This document shows positions 33,393-41,617 of a stretch of DNA of 64,000 bases, piece by piece. The notes under the pieces were generated by a model. That model did no database searches and was not told where the DNA came from. It was given only the letters and a program-made list of their open reading frames with translations. A program made the position numbers and the translations under genes. The stretch's first letter is position 1. The number at the start of each line of letters is the position of its first letter. The stretch is from Halalkalibacter urbisdiaboli. GTDB lineage: Bacteria > Bacillota > Bacilli > Bacillales > Bacillaceae_D. Location of the stretch: assembly GCF_002156385.1 (NCBI RefSeq), contig NZ_MVJM01000001.1, positions 762,861-826,860 of the forward strand, written 5' to 3'.

Positions 33393-34532
33393 TTATCTTA
33401 CCGTTAGCACGATAAATGCTTGAATAAAACCAATCATCCCACCAAGAAGTGCTCCTAAATACGTAATCATTTTAAATTCCTTTTTGGATATTGACAACAC
33501 AAGATCTTCTAGTTTATCAACTGAAAACGTTTGAACCTGCTCACGGACAATTTCTTCTAAATGGAGCCGTTCTAACAATGCCTCTAAATGATCAAAGAGC
33601 AAATCACTAGCTAAATGGACTCCTGTCGGGACCCACTCATTTATAACGATTTTTTCAAAGTTACTTGTCCATGCCTTCATTGGCTTCTCAAACCATTCAA
33701 ATACAGGAACATTTTTGTATACAGTATTTACGATTAACGACATAACTTCTTCTTTATTAACATGTGCTTCAATTTCTTCAAATTTCCGTTCTTTCAAACG
33801 TTCCCATTCATTCGTTAGTACATCCTCTAATAGTTTTTTCGTACCGGTATTTTTTAAGAATTTCACTAATTCTGGTTGAACTTTATCAACAAGACGTTCA
33901 TTCCCAAGAAACATGGAAATCATGTTTACGAGCGTCCCTTTGTCAAACAAAAATCGTTCAATCATTTGACTTAATTGCTGTTTTCCTTCAGGACTATTTA
34001 AAAAAGCTTGTCCACGTTCTAGTATAAAATCAGCAAGCTGTGGAATTAATTGGTCTGCTTTAGCCAAAAAACTCTCAGGTACAACCTCTCCAATTTGTTT
34101 TATTCTGTTTTCCTTAAAAAAGCGTTCAAGTCCATTTGCGATAAGGGCTTCAGTTTTTCCTTTTAATTTTTCTTTCGGTTGCTGAACATGAACCTGCTTT
34201 TCTAAAAACTCAGCAATACTTATTTCACTGTGTAGCATTTTCAATACTTCCCCTTGAAGCCAAGCTGTTACACTAGAGACGAACGCCGTACTTTTTAGTT
34301 TTTTTCCAAGACCTTCGGCTGTAAGTAAGTATTGAACGACCATTCTACCTAATTGGGTTGATAGTTCATCATGTCTTTTAGGGATTAACCCAGGCGTAAA
34401 CGGAACACGCCATCCACCAATTCGAATTTCTTTATAAGGACGAAATAGCATTTTTATCGCTAAAGAGTTAGTCATTCCACCAATGACAGCCCCAATCATT
34501 ACCATAAATCCGATAAACCACAAACTGTCCAC
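33393..34532 (-). CDS. yheB: DUF445 family membrane protein YheB
   Basis: 379 residues. The N-terminal helix leads into GGMTNSLAIKMLFRPYKEIR and WRVPFTPGLIPKRHDELS, the signature of DUF445 proteins; a long helical cytoplasmic or surface region follows, and a C-terminal helix (YLGALLGGMIGFIQAFIVL) ends the protein. The start is GTG at 34532, eight bases after AGGAGG. Function unknown; a membrane-tethering role has been proposed for the family by its shape. Confidence 0.88.
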   Translation of the reverse strand: MDSLWFIGFMVMIGAVIGGMTNSLAIKMLFRPYKEIRIGGWRVPFTPGLIPKRHDELSTQLGRMVVQYLLTAEGLGKKLKSTAFVSSVTAWLQGEVLKMLHSEISIAEFLEKQVHVQQPKEKLKGKTEALIANGLERFFKENRIKQIGEVVPESFLAKADQLIPQLADFILERGQAFLNSPEGKQQLSQMIERFLFDKGTLVNMISMFLGNERLVDKVQPELVKFLKNTGTKKLLEDVLTNEWERLKERKFEEIEAHVNKEEVMSLIVNTVYKNVPVFEWFEKPMKAWTSNFEKIVINEWVPTGVHLASDLLFDHLEALLERLHLEEIVREQVQTFSVDKLEDLVLSISKKEFKMITYLGALLGGMIGFIQAFIVLTVR

Positions 34533-34681
34533 CTTTTTTCCTCCTTCTATTCCTCACAAAATGGGCATTTGTCACATAGTATACGATATAACGTAATCTC
34601 ATCGCCAGTGTTCATCCCTCGATAGTATACTTTTCTGCTTTACCTCTATAAAGACATGCTATGTTAAGGAGGTTTTATCCA

Positions 34682-35146
34682 ATGAATTTGATTACAATCT
34701 CGGTTAACACATGGGAGAAATATCGACGCCCTGTTATGGATTTTGTGAAACGTTATGATACTTCAGAACAGAGAGTATATAAACGATTGTTTCGGATGAG
34801 AAAACACCATCTTAACGAACCTGGTACGTGTTTAAAGGTAGTATATTGGGAAGGAAAAATTATTGCTGTTGCTGCCGTCACCAACTATGGAATCAGTTTT
34901 TCTACCTTATTAGTTTCCCCAAAATATCGTCATAGTCATATTCAAACAACCTTACTATCTTCCTTTGTCGATGATCTAGGTGTCTGCTACCAAAAAATTA
35001 GGTATGATGACGAAGTCGCCATTAAAATGGCTCTACAGGCCGGACTTGTTTGCTTTTCTTATATTAAAGGGAACGAGGAGAGTGTTTACCTCTGGTTTGG
35101 AGGAGGTCATTGGCATTCAGACGATGTCACCGAAAAGGAAGCATAA
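34682..35146 (+). CDS. GNAT-like protein
   Basis: 154 residues. The pattern KVVYWEGKIIAVAAVTNYG, LLVSPKYRHSHIQTTLLSSF and AIKMALQAGLVCFSY resembles the beta4-beta5 and helix 3 of GNAT acetyltransferases, but the acetyl-CoA loop lacks the usual R/Q-x-x-G-x-G/A form (RHSHIQ instead), so activity is uncertain. TAAGGAGG before the ATG at 34682 decides the start over an upstream in-frame ATG. Confidence 0.55.
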   Translation: MNLITISVNTWEKYRRPVMDFVKRYDTSEQRVYKRLFRMRKHHLNEPGTCLKVVYWEGKIIAVAAVTNYGISFSTLLVSPKYRHSHIQTTLLSSFVDDLGVCYQKIRYDDEVAIKMALQAGLVCFSYIKGNEESVYLWFGGGHWHSDDVTEKEA

Positions 35147-35148
35147 CC

Positions 35149-35302
35149 GAGGGCACTGAAAAAGGGTGGGTTTCCCTTTTACTGTGCCCTTTAAGTAATG
35201 TGCGAAGCCGTTGCCATTTTTTAAAAAACCTAGCAAGGCGCGTAACGTGCGAAGCCATTGCTACTGAGGCACTGAAAAAAATGGGTTTCCCTTTTTCTGT
35301 GA
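35149..35302. repeat. Hairpin-rich interspersed repeat, copy B
   Basis: Starts directly after the GNAT-like stop codon. Unit 1 (35151-35189) pairs GGGCACTGAAAAAGGG with CCCTTTTACTGTGCCC. The middle contains TAATGTGCGAAGCCGTTGCC and, a little later, AACGTGCGAAGCCATTGC. Unit 3 (35267-35301) repeats the AGGCACTGAAAAA...CCCTTTTTCTGTG hairpin. The order of units is the same as in copy A at 1203-1405. It may act as the terminator of the upstream gene. Confidence 0.75.
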
Positions 35303-35382
35303 TATGTTTGTTTTTTGCATAATTTAACCTATATTTTGTTATCCTAATAATCAGTAAGCTACAGCATTGGAGGTAGATCAAT

Positions 35383-35544
35383 TTGGCAAAAAAAGATCAA
35401 CTTCATCAAGGACGTGAAGATTACTTTGTAGACGAAGAGCGAATGCTAGATGACGGTCTTTCTGGTGGAACAGTAAGTAATGATCAGGCTGGTAAAATTG
35501 AAGAAGCCAGACCATTCAAAAAAGAAACTCCCCCAAATAAGTAA
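35383..35544 (+). CDS. Small hydrophilic protein, 53 residues
   Basis: Starts at TTG with GGAGGT nine bases upstream and reads MAKKDQLHQGREDYFVDEER, ending in KKETPPNK. It is charged, without hydrophobic segments, and likely disordered. A terminator follows directly, which supports a real transcript. Small proteins of this kind are common and often spore associated in Bacilli, but I do not recognise a family. Confidence 0.6.
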   Translation: MAKKDQLHQGREDYFVDEERMLDDGLSGGTVSNDQAGKIEEARPFKKETPPNK

Positions 35545-35551
35545 AAAGGTA

Positions 35552-35585
35552 AACCATCTCTTCTTTAAGAGATGGTTATCTTTTT
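35552..35585 (+). terminator. Terminator of the 53-residue gene
   Basis: AACCATCTCTT pairs with AAGAGATGGTT, followed by ATCTTTTT. Confidence 0.85.
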
Positions 35586-35645
35586 ACTTATTGTCTGCAA
35601 TAATTTGTTATAATTTTAGAAAAGGAAATTGTAAAAGGAGTGAGC

Positions 35646-36533
35646 ATGAACATGTACCAAACGTTAAAACATCATTTTGCAGATGCTATCGTAAATAACC
35701 TACCTGCTCATCCGCATCCTGACATTTTATGGTTACAAGACGAACATAAGGAGCCGATTGGCTTTTGGAAAAGTAAATTAACGGAAAAAGAACAAGCCTT
35801 ACTGACAATGCTTCTTGAGAAACATCAACATACTCCTCAACCTTCATCTAATGTTGAGAAACGTTGGATGTCATGGCTATTCCAAGAAAGCCCAAACGTT
35901 CCCCAAGGTAAAACAGTACGCTTTATCCATTTTCATTTAGATCGATCCATTGATGATTATGAATCGTTTCAAGAAGTTTGGGCGAGTATTGCAACCAATG
36001 AAACGGCCATTCTATGGATTGATCAACATAACGGATTAATCGTGACCGAGGAAACCGAGGAAGAAACTCCGGATTATATCGGTTTCGTCGAAGCTATTGC
36101 CTCAGATTTTTACATTGATCTTTCCTTATTAATTGGCTCCAATGTTGAGGTAGAGCTATCAAAATCCCAATTTCATTGGGAACGCTCTTGCTTTCAAGCA
36201 GCTATCGCAGCAAATCCTAGTAAACAAGTTTTCCATGAACATGAAGCCATTCCCTATTTTTTACTAGACCATTTGCCATTTGAGCAAAAGCAGTATGTGA
36301 TAAATCAAATTATTACCGCTGAGATCGCTGAGGATCATGAACTACTAAAAACTGTTTCTGTTTATTTCCAACAAAATCTTAATATCTCTGCTGCGGCTAA
36401 GGCATTGTTTATGCATCGAAACAGCCTTCAATACCGAATTGATAAGTTTGTAGAACGTACTGGTGTAGATATAAAGCAATTTCCTCAAGCGGCTATCATG
36501 TACTTTCTTCTTCTACTTATCGAGCGCAAATAA
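35646..36533 (+). CDS. PucR/CdaR-type transcriptional regulator
   Basis: About 295 residues. The C-terminal 60 residues are the PucR-type helix-turn-helix: LLKTVSVYFQQNLNISAAAK then FMHRNSLQYRIDKFVERTG. The upstream region is a mixed alpha/beta sensory part with no recognised ligand site. A gene of this type commonly precedes the msmX-like ATPase gene in Bacilli, so it may respond to sugar supply; this is inference. GGAG precedes the ATG at 35646, and an in-frame ATG at 35652 is also possible. Confidence 0.75.
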   Translation: MNMYQTLKHHFADAIVNNLPAHPHPDILWLQDEHKEPIGFWKSKLTEKEQALLTMLLEKHQHTPQPSSNVEKRWMSWLFQESPNVPQGKTVRFIHFHLDRSIDDYESFQEVWASIATNETAILWIDQHNGLIVTEETEEETPDYIGFVEAIASDFYIDLSLLIGSNVEVELSKSQFHWERSCFQAAIAANPSKQVFHEHEAIPYFLLDHLPFEQKQYVINQIITAEIAEDHELLKTVSVYFQQNLNISAAAKALFMHRNSLQYRIDKFVERTGVDIKQFPQAAIMYFLLLLIERK

Positions 36534-36648
36534 TTCTATCATTGTCAGTCTGCACAAAAAGAATCATAGATATTTGTGCAGACTTGCCATAGATTTCAAC
36601 AAATGAAAAGGGTTACAATTTGATTAACAAATCAAGGAGGTAACAAAC

Positions 36649-37746
36649 ATGGCAGAAATTCAATTAAAGAATATTTATAAAATTTATGATGGTGATGTAA
36701 CAGCGGTAACTGATTTCAATCTACACATTGAAGATAAAGAATTTATCGTATTCGTTGGTCCATCTGGTTGCGGTAAGTCAACAACTCTACGTATGATTGC
36801 AGGTCTTGAAGATATTTCAAAGGGTGACCTTGTTATCGGAAACAAGCGTATGAACGATGTTGCACCTAAAGACCGTGACATTGCGATGGTATTCCAAAAC
36901 TACGCTCTTTACCCACACATGAATGTATATGACAACATGGCGTTCGGTCTTAAGCTTCGTAAATTCCCTAAGGCTGAAATTGACCAACGTGTTCGTGACG
37001 CAGCAAAAATTCTTGGTTTAACTGAAATGCTTGATCGTAAGCCTAAGGCAATGTCTGGTGGTCAGCGTCAGCGTGTAGCTCTTGGTCGTGCAATCGTTCG
37101 TGACCCTCAAGTATTCTTAATGGATGAGCCATTATCAAACCTTGATGCTAAGCTTCGTGTACAAATGCGTGCTGAAATCACTAAGCTTCATAAGCGTCTA
37201 CAAACAACAACAATTTATGTAACGCATGACCAAACTGAAGCGATGACAATGGCAACGCGTATTGTTATTATGAAAGACGGTTTTATTCAACAAGTAGGTT
37301 CACCTAAAGATGTCTATGACAATCCAGAAAACGTATTCGTAGGTGGATTCATTGGCTCACCTTCAATGAACTTCTTAGCAGGTACATTAGAAGGCGACTC
37401 CTTTAAAATTGGAAACAAGAGCGTAACAATTCCTGCTGCAAAGGCTAAATTACTTAAAGATAATGGATACGATGGTAAGGAATTAATTCTAGGTATTCGT
37501 CCAGAAGATATTCATGATGAGCTTGTATTCATTGAGTCTTCTCCAGGTTCAAAAGTAAAAGCTGATATCGATGTAGCTGAATTATTAGGTGCTGAAACTA
37601 TTCTTTACTCTACTGTTGAAGGTCAAGATTTTGTTGCACGTGTTGATTCTCGTACTGATATTTCTAGCGGTCAATCAATTGACCTTGCATTCGATATGAA
37701 CAAAGCTCACTTCTTTGATAAAGATTCTGAGTTACGTATTCGCTAA
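36649..37746 (+). CDS. msmX: Sugar ABC transporter ATPase MsmX/UgpC
   Basis: 365-residue ATPase of the MalK/UgpC family. Walker A GPSGCGKST is at 37-45, the signature SGGQ at 136-139 and Walker B ends in D159-E160, followed by the SNLDAKLR D-loop and the switch histidine in VTHDQTEAMT. A C-terminal TOBE domain (about 270-365) completes it. In B. subtilis MsmX is a shared energising subunit for several oligosaccharide importers; no sugar permease genes lie nearby, which agrees with a shared role. The codon choice (many CGT, GGT and CTT) suggests high expression. Confidence 0.93.
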   Translation: MAEIQLKNIYKIYDGDVTAVTDFNLHIEDKEFIVFVGPSGCGKSTTLRMIAGLEDISKGDLVIGNKRMNDVAPKDRDIAMVFQNYALYPHMNVYDNMAFGLKLRKFPKAEIDQRVRDAAKILGLTEMLDRKPKAMSGGQRQRVALGRAIVRDPQVFLMDEPLSNLDAKLRVQMRAEITKLHKRLQTTTIYVTHDQTEAMTMATRIVIMKDGFIQQVGSPKDVYDNPENVFVGGFIGSPSMNFLAGTLEGDSFKIGNKSVTIPAAKAKLLKDNGYDGKELILGIRPEDIHDELVFIESSPGSKVKADIDVAELLGAETILYSTVEGQDFVARVDSRTDISSGQSIDLAFDMNKAHFFDKDSELRIR

Positions 37747-37750
37747 TATA

Positions 37751-37789
37751 AAAAAACCGCTCCTTTTCGATATAAAGGAGTGGTTTTTT
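37751..37789. terminator. Terminator of msmX
   Basis: A 16-bp stem AAAAAACCGCTCCTTT / AAAGGAGTGGTTTTTT with one G-T pair. It also faces the convergent zinc-ribbon gene. Confidence 0.85.
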
Positions 37790-38036
37790 ATTGTTCTTGA
37801 ATAAGATATACGACCGAATAAGAACATTCAATACAGGTTAAATAATGAGCACATAGATGATTGCGTTGATCATATTCAACAGTATCACTTTCTTTTTCTA
37901 CTTCAATTTCTTCATATGCACTGTAATCATCTAAATAATCCAAGATTCGTCCATAATCAATTAGCTCGCTATTACATTCATTGCAGTGCTTGTTTACCTT
38001 TGTAAACCCATTACATACTGGGCACATTTTTGGCAT
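37788..38036 (-). CDS. Small zinc-ribbon protein
   Basis: 82 residues with CPVC...CNEC near the N-terminus and, after an acidic middle, a single CIEC near the C-terminus. The first two pairs can form a zinc ribbon. Function unknown; similar short proteins are widespread in Bacillaceae. Confidence 0.7.
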   Translation of the reverse strand: MPKMCPVCNGFTKVNKHCNECNSELIDYGRILDYLDDYSAYEEIEVEKESDTVEYDQRNHLCAHYLTCIECSYSVVYLIQEQ

Positions 38037-38074
38037 TTTGTCACCTCATAAAAATAAAATTATCTTTTATTAAA

Positions 38075-38101
38075 GAAGAGGTGAGGAGCCCTCACCTCTT
38101 C
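38075..38101 (-). terminator. Terminator of the SASP gene
   Basis: A 12-bp stem GAAGAGGTGAGG / CCTCACCTCTTC with a three-base loop; on the minus strand TTTAATAAAAG follows. Confidence 0.8.
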
Positions 38102-38113
38102 AAGCCATATATA

Positions 38114-38320
38114 TTATTGTTGTTGGAAGCCACCCATTTGTTGTTCAGCCATTTGAACAAGACGCTTAGTAATCTCTCCACCTACAGAACCGTTTGCACG
38201 TGAAGTAGCATCTGCCCCTAATTGAACACCAAATTCTTGTGCAATTTCAATCTTCATTTGATCTAATGCTTGTTGTACACCAGGTACGAGAAGTTGGTTG
38301 GAACTATTGTTGTTTGCCAT
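38114..38320 (-). CDS. Alpha/beta-type small acid-soluble spore protein
   Basis: 68-residue SASP that coats and protects spore DNA. It contains the germination protease site ([14 protein letters not shown], cut in E-FG) and the DNA-binding end [20 protein letters not shown]. This is direct evidence for an endospore former. AAGGAGGTGAG precedes the ATG. Confidence 0.95.
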   Translation of the reverse strand: MANNNSSNQLLVPGVQQALDQMKIEIAQEFGVQLGADATSRANGSVGGEITKRLVQMAEQQMGGFQQQ

Positions 38321-38417
38321 TTATCTCACCTCCTTGTGTACTCATAGTGTGGGTTTATTTAAGCTAGATATGTATTTTATTTATTAATAATTTTTGGTAA
38401 TATCCATTCTTAAAAGC

Positions 38418-38448
38418 AAACTAACCTGTATAACGGTAGTTTCTTTTT
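38418..38448 (+). other. Terminator-like hairpin in the SASP-lemA gap
   Basis: AAACTAACC pairs with GGTAGTTT with one bulge and is followed by CTTTTT. No plus-strand gene precedes it, so it might end a small RNA or antisense transcript, or be fortuitous. The rest of the 327-base gap 38321-38647 shows only AT-rich promoter-like sequence and the lemA ribosome-binding site (AAAAGGAG). Confidence 0.35.
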
Positions 38449-38647
38449 ATGACTGTCAACAAGCATCATCGCTTGTATCAAGCTTTTTGCATTTGACACA
38501 CCCTTCTCCTGGATCATCGTTCAATTTGTGGAATGCTATTACTGAAATGTTTCATCATTAATTCAAATTCGGAAAGACAATTTCTCGAAACTTTTCTGCT
38601 GAAGCGAACGTATTAATAGTAAATAGACCAAAAAGGAGATTCATTTT

Positions 38648-39199
38648 ATGATTATTTTTTTTATTGGAGGATTATTTATTCTTATTGCTATATTCTGGGT
38701 TACAAGTTATAACGGATTAATTAAGTATCGAAATTGGGTAGAGGAATCGTGGGCCCAAATAGATGTACAGTTAAAAAGAAGATTCGACTTAATCCCAAAC
38801 CTTGTCGAAACGGTCAAAGGCTATGCCAAGCATGAACAGGAAACCCTTAGTAAAGTTGTTGAACTTAGAAATCAAATTACAGCACCTGGAAACTCAAGAC
38901 AAGAACAAATTGATGCGAATAATGAACTTTCTGGTGCTTTACGGCAATTATTTGCTTTGAGAGAAGCTTATCCAGATTTAAAGGCAAATGAAAATTTTTC
39001 AATGTTACAAGAAGAACTAGCTGGTACAGAGAACAAGATTGCCTATGCGAGACAGCTATATAATAAAACCGTGATGGAATATAATACAAAGATTGAATCA
39101 ATTCCAACCAATATTGTTGCATCTGTTCACCACTTTACTCACAGAGATATGTTAGAAACACCAAAAGAAGAACGCGAAAATGTTAAGGTCCAATTTTAA
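38648..39199 (+). CDS. lemA: LemA family protein
   Basis: 183 residues with an N-terminal membrane helix and the family core YNGLIKYRNWVEESWAQIDV, LKRRFDLIPNLVETVKGYAK and NKIAYARQLYNKTVMEYNTK. LemA proteins form a helical bundle on the membrane and often pair with HtpX, as here (gap of 21 bases). Function is unknown but linked to membrane stress. Confidence 0.9.
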   Translation: MIIFFIGGLFILIAIFWVTSYNGLIKYRNWVEESWAQIDVQLKRRFDLIPNLVETVKGYAKHEQETLSKVVELRNQITAPGNSRQEQIDANNELSGALRQLFALREAYPDLKANENFSMLQEELAGTENKIAYARQLYNKTVMEYNTKIESIPTNIVASVHHFTHRDMLETPKEERENVKVQF

Positions 39200-39220
39200 T
39201 GAAGGTGGGGAATGATTTAG

Positions 39221-40099
39221 ATGATTCTCTACAAACAAATTGAACGAAATAAACGAAACACTTTCTTCATTGTTACAGGATTCATACTGTTTGTGTTAGC
39301 CGTTGGTGCCTCTTTCACGTATGTCAGATCAGGAGACTATTATAGTGGTATGCTAGTCGCCGCCTTTATTGGTGGTGGTTACACCCTGTTTATGCTTTTA
39401 TCAAGTACGAATGTTGTTATGAGAATGAACCATGCTAAAGAAGTTCGCTCAAAGAATGAACATCCCTTCCTTTGGCATACAATAGAGAACTTAGCGATGG
39501 TAGCCAGAATTCCAACGCCACGCATTTTTATTATTCACGATTCAAGTCCAAATGCGTTTGCCACTGGTACTTCACCCAAAAATGGAGCCATTGCTATTAC
39601 AACTGGGTTACTTGATATTCTTAACCGGGAGGAAATTGAAGGTGTAATGGCTCATGAGGTTGCCCATATTCGGAACTATGATATCCGTTTAGCGACCATT
39701 GCCGTCGCGCTTGTATCAGCTGTTGCCATTTTAAGTGATCTTGGAACAAGGATGTTATTCTTTTCACGTTCGAACAGAAATCAGAAGCAGCATCCTGCAA
39801 TTTTAATCATTTCACTTGCTTTACTTATCTTATCACCTTTTATCGCCACATTAATACGCTTAGCTATTTCAAGAAATCGTGAATTTCTTGCAGATGCGAG
39901 TGCAGCTGAATTAACTCGCAACCCTATTGGGTTAGCTTCTGCATTAACGAAAATTACCGGTTCTTCAACACCTGTAAAGGAAGCCTCCAGTACTTCAGCT
40001 CCGTTATACTTTGCTGATCCACTTAAGAAAAAAGTGACGAACCTGTTTTCAACTCATCCTCGTCCTGAGGAACGAATAAAACGTTTAAAACTGATGTAA
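39221..40099 (+). CDS. htpX: HtpX-type membrane metalloprotease
   Basis: 292-residue M48 zinc protease that degrades damaged membrane proteins. The motif HEVAH (H145, E146, H149) is preceded by the FATGTSPKNGAIAITTGLL strand, with the third ligand region NREFLADASAAELTR further on. Four helices surround it. It is co-transcribed with lemA. All catalytic residues are present. Confidence 0.92.
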   Translation: MILYKQIERNKRNTFFIVTGFILFVLAVGASFTYVRSGDYYSGMLVAAFIGGGYTLFMLLSSTNVVMRMNHAKEVRSKNEHPFLWHTIENLAMVARIPTPRIFIIHDSSPNAFATGTSPKNGAIAITTGLLDILNREEIEGVMAHEVAHIRNYDIRLATIAVALVSAVAILSDLGTRMLFFSRSNRNQKQHPAILIISLALLILSPFIATLIRLAISRNREFLADASAAELTRNPIGLASALTKITGSSTPVKEASSTSAPLYFADPLKKKVTNLFSTHPRPEERIKRLKLM

Positions 40100-40127
40100 A
40101 AAAGCCAACATATTATTGTTGGCTTTT
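40098..40127 (+). terminator. Terminator of lemA-htpX
   Basis: A perfect 12-bp stem AAAAAGCCAACA / TGTTGGCTTTTT. Confidence 0.85.
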
Positions 40128-40138
40128 TACTTTAATTA

Positions 40139-40152
40139 TGTAAACGTTTACC
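40139..40152 (+). promoter_or_regulatory. cre-like operator upstream of the NSS transporter gene
   Basis: TGTAAACGTTTACC matches the catabolite responsive element pattern TGWAANCGNTNWCA with one mismatch at the end and holds a perfect palindrome GTAAACGTTTAC. It lies upstream of a TATAGT -10 box at 40177-40182, so CcpA could control this gene. It could instead serve another LacI-family protein. Confidence 0.5.
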
Positions 40153-40224
40153 ATCGTCTTTTTTTTCGGTTCATGATATAGTAGTTTAGAAAAAACTTTT
40201 TTTCTAAAAAAGGGGGAATTTCTT

Positions 40225-41577
40225 GTGCCAGAACAAGGACGTGAACAATGGGCCTCAAGGCTTGGATTTATTTTAGCCGCGATGGGTTCAGCTGTTGGCT
40301 TAGGAAACGTTTGGCGTTTTTCCTATGTCACTGGAGAAAATGGGGGAGCTGCGTTTCTTCTTATTTATCTCGCATGTATTATTTTAATTGGTATTCCGAT
40401 TGTAATGGCTGAATTTACAATTGGCCGTAAAGCACAAAGTGATGCAGTAGGCTCATTCGAAAAATTAGCACCTGGGAAACCATGGAAGGCTGCAGGATTG
40501 ATGGGTGTTGCTGCCGCATTTATGATTTTATCATTTTATGGAGTTATCGCTGGTTGGATTGTCTATTATTTCATAAATTATTTAACTGGGAATCTTTGGA
40601 CAGCTCCAGCTGAAGGATATGAAGGTTTCTTCGTTGATTTCATTACAAACCCTTGGCATCCGCTATTATGGCAATTTATTTTTATGGCATTAACAATTGC
40701 AATTGTTTACGTTGGGGTTAAAAAAGGAATTGAACGAGCTAATAAAATTCTTATGCCTTTACTTGGTATTTTATTAGTTGTACTTTCTATCTATAGCTTA
40801 ACACTTGGTGGAGCGTCAGAAGGTCTTGCATTTTTATTTACACCTGATTGGAGTGCATTAGGCGATCCTTCAATTTATATTGCAGCATTAGGTCAAGCCT
40901 TCTTCTCTTTAAGCTTAGGAATGGGTGCCCTTATTACTTACGGAGGATATCTTTCGCAAAAGGAACATCTTCCTGGCGCAGCTTATAGTGTTGCAGGGTT
41001 AGATACGCTTTTTGCCATTGTTGCCGGGGTCATGATTTTCCCTGCAGTATTCGCATTCGGTATTGAACCAGATGCAGGTCCTGGACTGGTCTTTATGATC
41101 ATGCCAGACGTTTTTGATAGCATTGGATTTGGAGGCGGATTATTCGGTTTAGCATTCTTCTTCTTATTAGCAGCTGCTGCATTAACATCTGCAGTATCTC
41201 TATTAGAGGTGGCAGTTGCTTACTTTATTCGCAAATTTTCTTGGTCTCGTAAAAAAGCAGCCTTTATTATTGGTGGAATTATTTTCTTAATTGGTATTCC
41301 ATCATCTTTAGGTAACGGAATCTTAGGCAATGTAACCATTATCGGTGATAGAGGAATTTTAGACTCAATGGATTATGTTGCATCAAATATTTTCTTACCA
41401 TTAGGTGGCTTAATTATTGCCGTATTTATGGGTTGGGGTTGGAAGAAAGCTGATGCATTACGCGATTCAGATTTTGGTGATACGGTTCTCGGAAACCTAT
41501 GGCTATTTCTATTACGTTTCCTTGCTCCAATCGCTATTTTCCTTATTTTCCTTAGCTCAATTGGCTTATTCGGCTAA
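40225..41577 (+). CDS. Sodium:neurotransmitter symporter family (NSS) transporter
   Basis: 450 residues with about eleven to twelve helices. The signature GSAVGLGNVWRFSYVTGENG in helix 1 forms the sodium and substrate site of NSS/SNF transporters such as LeuT and MhsT. Bacterial members import amino acids with sodium; the substrate cannot be told here. The start is GTG at 40225 after GGGGGAA. Confidence 0.9.
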   Translation: MPEQGREQWASRLGFILAAMGSAVGLGNVWRFSYVTGENGGAAFLLIYLACIILIGIPIVMAEFTIGRKAQSDAVGSFEKLAPGKPWKAAGLMGVAAAFMILSFYGVIAGWIVYYFINYLTGNLWTAPAEGYEGFFVDFITNPWHPLLWQFIFMALTIAIVYVGVKKGIERANKILMPLLGILLVVLSIYSLTLGGASEGLAFLFTPDWSALGDPSIYIAALGQAFFSLSLGMGALITYGGYLSQKEHLPGAAYSVAGLDTLFAIVAGVMIFPAVFAFGIEPDAGPGLVFMIMPDVFDSIGFGGGLFGLAFFFLLAAAALTSAVSLLEVAVAYFIRKFSWSRKKAAFIIGGIIFLIGIPSSLGNGILGNVTIIGDRGILDSMDYVASNIFLPLGGLIIAVFMGWGWKKADALRDSDFGDTVLGNLWLFLLRFLAPIAIFLIFLSSIGLFG

Positions 41578-41583
41578 AGAAAA

Positions 41584-41609
41584 AAGCGTGAGTTGTTTAA
41601 CTCACGCTT
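41584..41609. terminator. Terminator between the NSS gene and the aminotransferase gene
   Basis: An 11-bp stem AAGCGTGAGTT / AACTCACGCTT with a GTTT loop, T-rich on the right and A-rich on the left. Confidence 0.85.
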
Positions 41610-41617
41610 CTTTTATT

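Noticed and set aside
35127-35381. 84-codon minus-strand open frame over repeat copy B
   Set aside because: It covers the hairpin repeat and the tail of the GNAT-like gene, with no ribosome-binding site; a similar chance frame occurs in copy A.
38418-38448. Terminator of a hidden plus-strand gene before lemA
   Set aside because: No open frame or ribosome-binding site lies upstream on that strand; listed only as a hairpin of unknown meaning.
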